This document shows, in pieces, positions 47,099 through 58,781 of a stretch of DNA of 64,000 bases (positions are counted from its first letter, which is position 1; the number at the start of each line of letters is the position of its first letter). The position numbers and the translations under genes are program-made. This stretch comes from Pseudorasbora parva (taxonomy: Eukaryota > Chordata > Actinopteri > Cypriniformes > Gobionidae), in the NCBI RefSeq assembly GCF_024679245.1, contig NC_090191.1, positions 1,710,768 through 1,774,767 of the forward strand, written 5' to 3'. The notes under the pieces were generated by a model. It saw only the letters and a program-made list of their open reading frames with translations, was not told the origin of the DNA and did not search any database.

Positions 47099-47331
47099 TG
47101 ACTGTTACAATAGTGTCACGTTAATGCCCTTGTACACAACCAACACAGAGGATAATATTAATACATTGAGTTTCAGTTTGTTTTTCACCAAACCCTATTA
47201 AATTTTTATTCATCTTCATTTTTTACGATTAGCATGCACTGTGTTATTCGTCCAATTTTGAACCGAATTCTGACTCGTGCGTCGTTTGTTGTAAGGTGTT
47301 CATCAATGGGATGATTTTAGTATCAAGATGA

Positions 47332-47522
47332 TTAATCTCTGCGTGCAACGAGTAAGATGTGCATTTGTGGAAACGGTGCCGCGCAATCATTCATTGACTT
47401 GTGAGATTATCCTATTTGATTCATTTGGATTTTGAGACAATATAGTATCGACTCACAAACAAGTCAATGAATGCATGCAGCACCAGATTCACAAATGCAC
47501 ATCTTACTCGTTGCACACAGAT
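47332..47522. repeat. Imperfect hairpin with about 72-base arms
   Basis: Left arm about 47332-47404 (GCAACGAGTAAGATGTGCAT) is inverted at about 47451-47522. A second, shorter hairpin follows at about 47650-47745 (CAGCTGAAGCAGAG and its complement). Likely one fold-back DNA element. Confidence 0.75.
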
Positions 47523-47749
47523 GAATCATTTTGAGATTAAAATCACCCCTTATTCGTCCAGTGTAGAAACAAGAGGCGATCAGATTGGTTAACGGTTGAT
47601 GAATTTCTGGCTTGTCAGTAATTCTGGTCGCCACTCGTGCGGGAATCGCACAGCTGAAGCAGAGCTACGAACTGATTGACCTATTGGCACGGTGAGGGGA
47701 AATACTGTAGGACAATCGGTTCATATCTCTGCTTCAGCTGCTTCAGCAG

Positions 47750-49110
47750 CGATATCCTCACAAGGGCCGACAACAATTACATAATTATAATTGAATCTTT
47801 AATGAAGCAAGAAAGAAAACAAAAAGAGTGAGATCTGTAGGCAGCTATATATCAAACTGCAGAAATTTGTTGCGCCTCCAGTTCGAGTTGTAAAATGGAT
47901 TATCTCTGTTGTAGTGTAGTCTATTCAGCTGCTCTTTTCATAATTGAGTTACTTGATCATTAGTTTACTTGTTTCACTTTCACACTTTATTTATTTACTA
48001 TTAAAAACAATAATACTATTAGTACTATTAGATAAAACAGCAGATATATTCACTATGCTTGTCCATTCATTCCTCCTGTGTGTCTGCAGGAGCTTTAAAG
48101 GGAAAAGTATATACTAAAATTCATTAAATAATCCTGAATTTAAATTCAGCGTGTTTTAACTGGACTGTAAAGATTTTGATAAAAATGTCAAGCTTCACCT
48201 CATTTTGTAGTACATTTCTGTCTTACAAGCAAAACTGGCTCAATTATGCACCTGAAAGTCTTCGGGCATTGCTCATAGTGGAAATCCCTGAGTTTAGAGT
48301 ATTTCATTATTCCTCCTACCTTCTTTCTTTCAGTAGTAGTGTCCCATTTCTGCATTTATTGGCGAGTTTCCATTTGTATTTACTTCCATTTTGCAAATGC
48401 AGGTTGTCATGTTTTTTCTGGCTCTTCTCATTTTTGTTAAATTTAGATAAATTTAGATAACTGTTGGAGCATTAATAATTACATTTGCATGTAAACTGAA
48501 GTATGGTGTTTACTTTGAGTGACTTTTTGATACAAAAACATTCTTCTGAAGAACATTGGGCAGTTTAACTGCTCAGGACAAACAAAAGACTCAAGACCAA
48601 CCATCAGAAAACACCAAAAACACCCCTGATTAAAGTCAACACATACACACACAGGTAACAATAGCCAGTACTGCTCAGAGGCTTCTTGGCCTTGGCCTCC
48701 ATCTCGTCAATCTTATGCAAGAACGCTGGGAATGAGGAAAAGGGTGGCAACCAGTGATAAAGTCTCCTGATGTTAGATCCAAAACGATTTAGAAAAACAA
48801 TGATGAGTGGTGTATATATATTACAGTTTTTAAGGTTCTTATTTTATATAAGAAACAACTGTGGGAATGCATCAGCAGAGTCTATGAAAAGGGTCCATAG
48901 CCATGTTTCTGTTGCCAAAAGTAAGAACGCTAGTACAAGCAAGAGTCCTATTTCCATTCTCAAAGCTTGGGCTTGATCGTGACTCTGCTGGGCTTCTTTA
49001 GGGTCAACACTGATTTAACAAGAGCTAAAATAACAAAATATTATATATTAATATGGAAATCTTTACCTAAAGACCAAATGAGCAATCAATCAGGCACTTC
49101 TGTTATGTTA
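47750..49110. other. Upstream region of astacin copy 2
   Basis: No coding pattern. About 48655-48735 (GAGGCTTCTTGGCCTTG) is shared with the orphan fragment at 37010-37105, so this is old flank of the astacin family. Confidence 0.45.
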
Positions 49111-49363
49111 ATTTTGCAATCTAGCCGGTTTTACAGTCAGTTTCAGGGCGGGTTTAAGGCAGTGCTGCAGGGCGAATGAAACTAATAAAGGACTACCACT
49201 CCACATCTGAACTCACAAAGCCTCTTCAGTGACTGGAAACTGGTGTGTATCGCCTCTTTAGCTCCTGAGTTAATGGTCTTCTAATATATATATTCAAACG
49301 CTTGCAGGTTAATAAGAGATGAGATTTATTAATCAAATGTGGTCATTATGATTTGCAGTGAGG
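49111..49363 (+). promoter_or_regulatory. Promoter and 5' leader of astacin copy 2
   Basis: Nearly the same as the region upstream of copy 1. A probable non-coding exon ends at CTG followed by GTGTGTATCG near 49243, and a short intron ends at TTTGCAG near 49358, six bases before the ATG at 49364. Copy 1 has GTATGTATCG at the same donor. Confidence 0.55.
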
Positions 49364-52300
49364 ATGTATTTATGTGCTTTTCTTCTGCTGAGCGTGGCTT
49401 TGGCTCTTGGTCATGCATTACCTCTGGTAAGTTATATAGTGTTCAGTCATTGTACATGTTGTCATTAGCCCTGTTCGGACGGTAACTGTTTCTCATGGGG
49501 TCGTAAGGTATTCTCATCATTTACAGGGGTTAATCTGGGATTTTATTGCTGTCTGAATACAGAATGTCATTGTTTTTCTCCCATCACCTGCGTAAAAATA
49601 GGATATGTATTTCCTAGTATTAAATTAAATGTGAATGTATTATTTCAAGTGTAACAGAGTTAAAAAGAAAATTAATTCTAAATGTAAATTAGAGGTTAAA
49701 ATTAATCAAATGGTGTTTTAGTGCCCCCTAGTACTTAGTGCATTGCAGACATTTGTTTTTCTTGTCCCTCCATGCCTTCTGTATTTCAACAGAAAGTGGT
49801 TAATGTCTGCAGTGTATTCAACCAATATAATACATTTTAATGTATTCCTCACAATAGCATTGCTGCGGAGGATAAAAGTATAGACAACCAGAGTTTTGTA
49901 CGCGTCGTCAAGTACGTTTGCGACTGTGTGTGGGATGTGTAAAGGCCACAATCGTTACACAAGCATATGACATTTCATTTACAATCATGTGAGTTTTATC
50001 ACTGAGGAGCCGAGCACATTTATTCTTACAGACGTCCACATGAGAAACACTCACCGTCAGAATAAGGGTGCTTTCACACTTGGTTCAATTGCCTGGACTG
50101 AATCCGAGTTTGATTGCTCGCCCCTCCCCCTGCTGGATTGTAACGCGTAAGGCGATCGAAATGCATAGCTTTGCTCCCGTCATGGCTTCCAATCTTCCAT
50201 TTCCATTCCCATCTTCTGAACCGTTGGTTTTGTTACTAGAGCTGCAGTTATTTACCAGTACGGAATGGCACTTGTGTCTATCTGCCGTAAAATTACTGCA
50301 AATACTCTAAAGAACGCCGAAGACGTTCTGCTCCCTGCTTACAGCATTTCAGTGACGCTCGTCAGGTAAATGAGTGAAACACACACAAAACACAAATTTC
50401 ATTAATAGCGGTACACTTCCACGATTTAGTATGATTGCATTCACATCAGCAGCAACCCGTACCAGAGTTCACATGAACAGAACCCTAAACCACCTTTTAA
50501 AGCGGACTCGGGTGCGGTTCACCATTTGTGGTAGTTTCTGTAATTTTATAATTAATGTTTTTGAATATTTGTTTAGGGGTAATGAACCTGGTTCCATCAT
50601 CCTTTCACTAAAATATTTCATATAGATGTCAGGAGTAATTGTGGAGTTCGCCAGCAGGGGGTAACCTGCATATTGGAACTTGAACATTACAAATAAAATA
50701 TTAAATATTAGCATTTATTTAAATTGATCTCCGATAAATAGAGAGTATGTGGCTTATTTAAGGGCAATAATTGTCCAGATACAGTTTTACAGGTCCATTT
50801 ACAACCCTAGAAATTGTCCCTAGGATGTAATGCTCTGTTTTTGCCTTATTTGGAAGAGTCATGAATATTAATGTTGATCTTTGCTCTGATTGGCTTATTT
50901 CTACAGACCGACTGAATGACACTTTAAGCAGAAAATCTCAAATGGAGATTTTTTAAAATGCAGCTTACTTGTTTATTGTTGTTTTCAGATCATCCGCGTG
51001 CCAGAGAGAGCTTGCGTGCATATGGTTTCCAGATTGTACATGTTGAGGGAAAACACTGGATAGTATACGTGTTCTTTTCACAGAAAAGCTCTGATTGGGG
51101 GGGGGGTTTGAATTACTGAAATCTGGCAACCGCACGCACGAACGCTCTTCTTTCCCTCTGACAAAATCAAAACCAGTGGTTTTTGTTCAAGTTTTTATTT
51201 TTTAACTATATTTTAGGTTGTATTTTGTAACACAAAATAATATTAACATTTGTCATTAGACACACTATTTAGTTTTGTACGGTACTTGGAATTTCCTAAT
51301 GTAACTGAACTAGCATCTTGTGTTATCTAGACAATGCTGTCTCTAAGAAACTTTCAATTTAATCATAAATTGTTTAAACAGTCAATAAGGGGATAAATCA
51401 CTACTTACTGCTTGCAAGAATACAGTTAGAATTGCCCTTTCTTCAGTTTAAGACGATGAGTGAATTGCTTGAAATGGGCCAAACAAATGAACAATTTAGA
51501 ATTAAATTGTTGTGGTATCCATTGATAATAAATATCAACCATAACGGTTGAATTTTTTTATCTGTGGGAAAAGTCCTCACGTCCCCTGCACAGCCTGGAA
51601 CATGACATTTGAGGTACAGCAGGCCTCATCTGGCCTCCCCTGAGGGGGTGTCCCTGGGCTCTAGTAACCAGATGGCAGGTAGTAGTCCTCACCAGGCCTC
51701 CCTGAGGGCCTGCTGGGTATGTTTAGAGCTAGCTTTGCTAACGCTAAAGTGGTTAGCGTGGCCAGTTCCTATGACAGTAGCAGGCCTCACCAGGCCTCCC
51801 TGAGGTCGTTCCCCGGCCCCAGTGCCGGCTAGGAGTAGCTGGCAAGTAGTAGGCCCTGCAGGGCCTCCCTGGGGGTTTTTCTGTTGGATAGCACCATCTG
51901 TCACCAGGCCTCTAACACTCGGCTGCCATTTGGCAATAGACCTCTCCAGGACGCCCCAAGACTCGCTACTGTTCGGAAGGCCTCCATCTGGTCTCCCTGG
52001 AGGCGAGCTCCGGGACCGCAGTATCTTCTGACGCTTTGCACGTCCGGCTAGCAGGTATCAGACCTCTCCTGGCCTGCCTGTGGGTGAGCCCCCAAGCTTG
52101 GACGCTCGGTTAACCGGTATAACGTGATGTCAGGTGATAGGCCCCTTTTGGGCCTTCCTGAGGAGGAATTCCCGGATCCGGTCTCGGTGAAAAGCTAGCT
52201 GCTAGCAGGTCGCCAAGCCTCCCTGAGAGCGAGCTCCATGGTTTGGACACTCGCGCAGCTAGCATGGGTGGCTTCTGGTGGTGAATGGCCTCATGGGCCT

Positions 52301-55300
52301 CCCTGAAGGGACCAGTTAAGCCACTTCCCTGCAGCTTTAAACAGCTAGCCTCAATGGTGCCAGGTAGAGGCTCCTTCGGGCCTCCCTGGGGGGAACGAGT
52401 TCCTTGGACGGAGACACATAACTGGCTCAAGCTGATAGCTAGTGGTTCGGTCTTCGGTCCTAGCCGGCAGCACCTAATGGCGGTCGCATACTCTAGCACG
52501 ACGAGATGACACTGGTGCTATGCGGTCCCAACAGGAACGGGGACCTGCATAGGTTGCCTACAGCATGGTACCTACCAGGCAGGCTTAAGAGCTCCCCTCT
52601 TATGAGGGTCGTCTGTGAGCTTACGGCCGCCTGGGCCTGATCAGTTGGTCATAGGCTTTCCTGTAGCTCAACCAGTAGAGCGTGGCGCTAGCAACGCCAA
52701 AGTCATGGGTTCGATTCCCAGGGAAAGCAAGAACTGACAATAATGTATAATGTGTGAATGCAATGTAAGTCGCTTTGGTGCATAAATGTAAATGTAAATG
52801 TCGTAGGCCCCGCGGGGCCTCCCTGTGAGATCAGCCTGTAGGCCTTCTCAGGCCTCCTGAGCACCCCTGTAATGTATGTGCTCGGTAGATCCTAGGATCG
52901 AGCAGCTGACTCCCCTCGCTAGCAAGGGTCAGAAAGCACTATGCTGAGCGCTGTTCTCCAGGATAGCCCATCTCTGAGGTCCGGCCTGAGGCAGACACTG
53001 CCAGTCTTGCAGTCCCTCAACTGGATGCTTCTCCAGAGGCGAGTTTCCAGAGGCTCTGTTTTTCAACAGACAGGGCTGGCCGATGGAAGCATCCCGCATA
53101 GTGACGCCAGGTCAGGCCTCCCTGGTGGCATTCGGTTTTTCCCGAATAGTTGTTCCCGAATAGTGACTGGCTGGGGCGCCCTCGGGTCCCCTAGCCACAT
53201 TCCCTTAAAGGAACCCCTTCTGTAGAACGAGTTGGTTCCAGGCCTTTGAGCGGCCGGGGTAGGACTTCATGTGGTACACGAAGGTGCCCCAAGGCCATAG
53301 TTAGGGCTATGACCGTAGGGAATGCTGTCACTGACAGCCTAGTGTGACCAGAAGGGGAGTGGTTCAGGCATTTCAGTTGAATTTGCCTGTCCTGACAGTT
53401 GTCACTGCCAGTAGGCATGCACTCCCCTCGGCATGGCGGCGGGGGTATATCATTCCCCGTAGCGTCAAGCTGATGCAGCTCGAGTTCCATTTCAAAAGGG
53501 AACATCTCCGGTTACGACTGTAACCTTAGTTCCCTGAGAACAGGGAACGAGACGCTGCGTCACTTTGCCATGCCTCGGGGCCTACCTGCGAACAGTCCCT
53601 TCAGACGAAGAGGTTGGTGTCATGTTTGCAAGGCATCCTTATATACTTCCTGGTCACACCTTGATGACATTATAGGCTGTCGCCGGTCAATAGGATTGCT
53701 GTGATTCGATAGTAGCTCAGACACCTGTCACGCTGGAGACGTTCCCCGTAGCGTCAAGCTGACGCAGCGTCTCGTTCCCTGTTCTCAGGGAACTAAGGTT
53801 ACAGTTGTAACCCGAGACGTTTTCTGCGGAAGTCTGCTGAGTTTTCTGCGGAAGTCTGCAGAGTTTTCTGTGGAAGTCTGCTGAGTTTTCTGCAGAGTTT
53901 TCTGAGGAAGTCTACTGAGTTTTCTGTGGAGTGTCTGCGGAAGTCTGCAGAGTTTTGGAACTCGTCTTAACAGGCTGCTCAGTAACAAGCCCTGAGTCTC
54001 TAGAGGATACCCTGTGTTCCCCCCAAGCACGTAGGACTGCCGCCATAAAGAACCCCAGCACAGCCCTCCTGGCCGTGTCAGAACTCGGGACCTCCGGATT
54101 TGGGACCACCGGGAAGCGTTACAGATGGAGCCTTCCTTCTCCTCCTCAGTTTCGAGACCAACAGAACTGGGACCACTGGAACATGTACCACAGCAACTGG
54201 GACCACCGGAAGCGTCACGGAAGGAGCCTTCCTTCTCCTCCTCTATTTCGAGACCAACGGAACTGGGACCACTGGAACAGGGACCACAGGAACTGGGACC
54301 ACTGGAAGTGCCACAAAGGTAGCCTTCCTTCTCCTCCTCTGTTTCGAGACCACCAGAACAGGGACCACTGGAACTGGGTCCACCGGAACTTGGACCATCA
54401 TTCTCCCCACTGGATCCATTCTTGGGTCGGTCGTTCTGTCACAGAATGGGGAATAAACAGACGGCAGGCAGAGATACAGGATCAATAGCAGGGGAGAGTT
54501 TAATGAAGACAAACATTTTTTGTAAAGTCGGAATACCTTTGAAATGCATGATGTTGTGTAAAATGTTAAAAGCTAATGTTAAAAACTGAGTTTATTTAAT
54601 GGTTAAAAGCTAATGTTAAAAACAAATGTGTAAAATCTGCTGTTCCTTTTTATCTCTTTGGTTCAGAGTAATTGAACGGCTACAGGATGTCCTGTTAGAA
54701 CATGACGTCTCACACCATGAATAAAAAAGTGAATTAGTGAAAGGAACCATATGTAAGTGATAACGTGAAGTGAACACAGTTTTATTTTGAGTTGGAAAGA
54801 GACAAATTACAGGTTAACAGGTGTCATTTTGATTTATTTAATCATACAAAACTTATAACTCAGTATTTGCTGAAAGATGGGGAAAAAAGACAAATTGTAT
54901 TTTATTTTGAATTTGTGTTTATTTCATAGCGAACATTGAGTGTTTGTAACAGTGGATTTAAATTGTGAATGTCTAATAAATCCTCTCGCTCTCTTTCTGC
55001 TGAGCGAGGTGAAAAACAGACACAGTTTGCCCTGTCTCATTTATTTCTCCTGTTTCCAGAGAGATCATATAAGCTGTTTACATGGTGCCAGCCGGTACCT
55101 GTAACACATTCACATCATCCAAACGAACCAAACTCTGACATCAATCGAAACCCGGGTACGCACCAAAAGTGCAAGTGTGAAAGCACCCTAAGGTTATTGT
55201 TGAAGTGATGTACAGCTGCTGATATCTTACACTAAATCTATTTCCTTTCTGTCTTGTGTTCATATCTCATGTTCTCAGGAGCCAACTGGTAAGTCCAGCA

Positions 55301-58300
55301 CAGTCACATTGATCTGCTGTAAAGTTACTGTAATATGTTTCCAGCGTTCAGGATGAAATATCCTGTTTTAACTGCTCATTACTGTCAGATGAGGAGATTG
55401 CTCATTCATCATCTTACTTTCATACGGTTTCGCTAAAGTTACATTTGGTCAATCACTCAAAGCACACAATGCTCATTCCCTCTCTGTGTCTTTTAATGTC
55501 TTCAATATCATTTCCTTAAAGGCGTTTACGTGAAATGGAAGGCCATTCCGGATATAAACACAGGTAAAACTATTATATAATCTCAAGAACACAAATATAT
55601 TTATATAAGCAGTAAGATAACTTTACCTGTTTGTGTTTATGAACTATCACTTTTACTCATGTTTTATTGGATCATATTTACTGTTATCTGAACACTCTTG
55701 TAGTTTTAGGGTTAAATCTCACAGAAGGAGACATCATGAAGGTAAGTCTGAACATATACATAGAGGAAAGTCTATATATATAAATATCACCAAAATCTTG
55801 ATTTATTTCACTTATTCCATTCAAAAGTGAAACTTGTATTTGCTAGCAATCCGTCTATATTCTCATCTGGTTGCATTTCTTCTTTGTAAGTGAGCATGAT
55901 TTGAACGCGAATAACATCCATTAGTCCAGTAACTTCTTTTCAACATATTTATTAACAAAACTAGCTGGAAAAATGTTACACGGTCAAAAAACTGTATAGC
56001 TCCAATATTGCATCACACAAAAAACTAACTGTCCTTGCTGGAAATTACATCATCGTCAATATGTAATATTAAATTACACTTAATTATTATTTACTCATAA
56101 TTCTTTAACAATTGCTTAATGCACACAATTATTTAACACACATCTACATAAGAAACAAATAATATATGGCTCTTACAGACTGATATATTTCAAATGTTTA
56201 TTTCTTTTAATTTTGGTGATTATAACTAATAACTAAGAAAAATCCCAAATTCAGTATCTCAGAAAATCTGAATATTACTTAAGACCAATACAAAGAAAGG
56301 ATTTTTAGAAATCTTGGCCAACTGAAAAGTATGCACACGAGAAGTATGAGCATGTACAGCACTCAATACTTTGTTGGGGCTCCTTTTGCCTGAATTACTG
56401 CAGCAATGCGGCGTGGCATGAGTCGATCAATCTGTGGCACTGCTCAGGTGTTATGAGAGCCCAGGTTGCTCATATATCGGCCTTCAGCTCTTCTGCATTG
56501 TTGGGTCTGGCATATCACATCTTCCTCTTCACAATGCTCCAAAAATGTTCTATGGGGTTAAGGTCAGGCGAGTTTGCTGGCCAATTAAGAACAGGGATAC
56601 CATGGTCCTTAAACCAGGTATTGGTTGCTTTGACACTGTGTGCAGGTCCTGTACAAGTCCTGTTGGAAAATTAAATCTGCATCTCCACAAAGTTGGTCAG
56701 CAGCAGAAAGCATGAAGTGCTCTAAATACGGCTGCGTTGACCTTGGACCTCAGAAACACAAAATAACACTAGCAGATGACATGGCACCCCAAACCATCAC
56801 TGACTGTGGAAACTTTATAATGGACCTTAAGCAAAGTGTATTGTGTGTCTCTCCTCTCTTCCTCCAGACTCTGGGACCCTGATTTTCCTTCAGTACTACG
56901 TCTGGGACTGTGGTGCATTCTTAGGTTTTCTCCGAAGAAATTTTTACCTGTCCAATCAGCGAACAGAGGGAATGGCTGAGAACGATGACGTTGATTTTGT
57001 GCGCTAGTTGTAGTGTTGTAGTTTAGTAAAGGTGGCGGAGAAAGATGTGAACTAAACCGTTTATTCCGTTGTGGCGCCGCTGCCAAATATCCAGAAGTTA
57101 AAGCCGGAGCAAGAACAAACTTTGCTGGGGTTTGTTGGTGGCTATGATGTTGTGGCCCTCCTCCCCAACAGTATGATTGCGGGAAAAGTTTTTCCAACTC
57201 GCTCCGTTAGTGATGAAGGAGTTGCAGCTATTCGGACGGTTACTGTTTCTGGAGGGGTCGGAAGTTATTGCCGTCCGTTTCCCACCAACAACATAATAAT
57301 CCCTGGACGAGTTACTTACTGCTTTTAACAAACACCAAGGTCATGTGGTGATGTAGCCTAATAGCTGTCCGAATCCACATCTCTGAGTTTTCAAGTATAT
57401 ATCTTAAAAATTCACTCGTTATATTCTTTTTGACCACTGCAGAGCACCGTACTGTTGCGCTTTGCTGTTTTCTGGATGCATTTCTAGACTTGTATTTCTT
57501 TAAAATGCTGGCAAGTATTTACAAGTGCAACATATTTAATCACCGCTCAAACAAATTAAAATAAAAGCAAGTAAACATTTGAATTGGGCCCTTATTTATG
57601 GCAACATTTATTCTTATCATACTAAGCATATGACATTTTATGTACAGCATACAATGATGTTACGGACCACGGGAGCAGTGCGTTCCCGATCACAAAACTC
57701 TCCCGTCCACCATGAATAACACAATCACAATCCGAATGCACGAGTTTTAGGTTTTATCCTATGGTTTTATCACTAAGTTGGCCTGCAATTTTATTTTGAA
57801 CAGATTTGTGATTAACAGGTGAAGGGCGCATGACATACGTCACGACCAAACATTAGCGATTTGGTTATGGCAGATTCAGAGTGGCTCAGGGCAGGTCCAA
57901 TAGTTTTAAACTTCAACAGAGTACCCGCGTTCGTGGAAGTAAACACTTGTCCATGGAGAGTGGCCAGACTCTGTACAAATGAAATGTACAAGAGTCTGGT
58001 AAGCCCAGGCTAAAATTGACTTTCATCAGAGAACATACATTTTGGACCACTCAGCTGTCCTTTTTGTCTTTAGCCCAGACCAGACGCTTCTGACGTTGTA
58101 CGGTGTTCAAGAGTGGCTTGACACAAGGAATGCGACAGCTGAAACCCATCTCTTGCATACATCTGTGTGTAGTGGTTCTTGAAGCACTGACTCCAGCTGC
58201 AGTCCACTCTTTGTGAATCTCCCTCACATTTTTGAACAGGTTTTGTTTCACTATTCTCTCCAGGGTGCGGTTAGCCCTACACTTTTTTCTACCACATCTT

Positions 58301-58749
58301 TTTCTTCTCTTCGCCTCTTTATTAATGTGATTGGACACAGCTCTATGAACAGCCAGCCTCTTTTGCAATGACCTTTTGTGTTTTGCCCTCCTTGTGCAAA
58401 GTGTCAATGGTCGCCTTTTGGACAACTGTCGAGTCAGCAGTCTTCCCCATGATTGTGTAGCCAACAGAACTAGACCATTTAAAGGCCTTTACAGGTGTTT
58501 TGAGTTAATTAGCTGATTAGAGTGTAATATTCTAATTTTCTGAGATACTGAATTTTGAATTTTCCTTAGTTGTCAGTTATAATCATCAAAATTAAATGAA
58601 ATAAACATTTAAAATATATCAGTCTGTGTGTAATGAATGAATATAATATACAAGTTTTACTTTTTGAATTGATCTAGTGAAATAAATCAACTTTTGGAAG
58701 ATATTCTAATTATAAGATCAGCAGCTGTATGTGTGTGTGTGTATGTATG

Positions 58750-58781
<32 letters not shown>

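Larger units (their letters stand above)
50066..55198. mobile_element. PIF/Harbinger-like insertion, 5.1 kb, in intron 1 of copy 2
   Basis: Ends GGGTGCTTTCACACTTG are exact inverted copies (17 bases), flanked by TAA (50063-50065 and 55199-55201). The matching site of copy 1 (near 2676) is uninterrupted and has a single TAA. A 3-base TWA duplication is typical of PIF/Harbinger. No Harbinger transposase is seen; the inside holds other repeats (SINE, DIRS-like pieces, LTR-element fragment). Confidence 0.85.

Noticed and set aside
51609..52509. Several frames in the GGCCTCCCTG region
   Set aside because: Low-complexity translation of degenerate repeats without recognisable domains.
52661..52735. 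tRNA gene
   Set aside because: A and B boxes are present but a SINE body and tail follow, so it is a retroposed tRNA-derived SINE.
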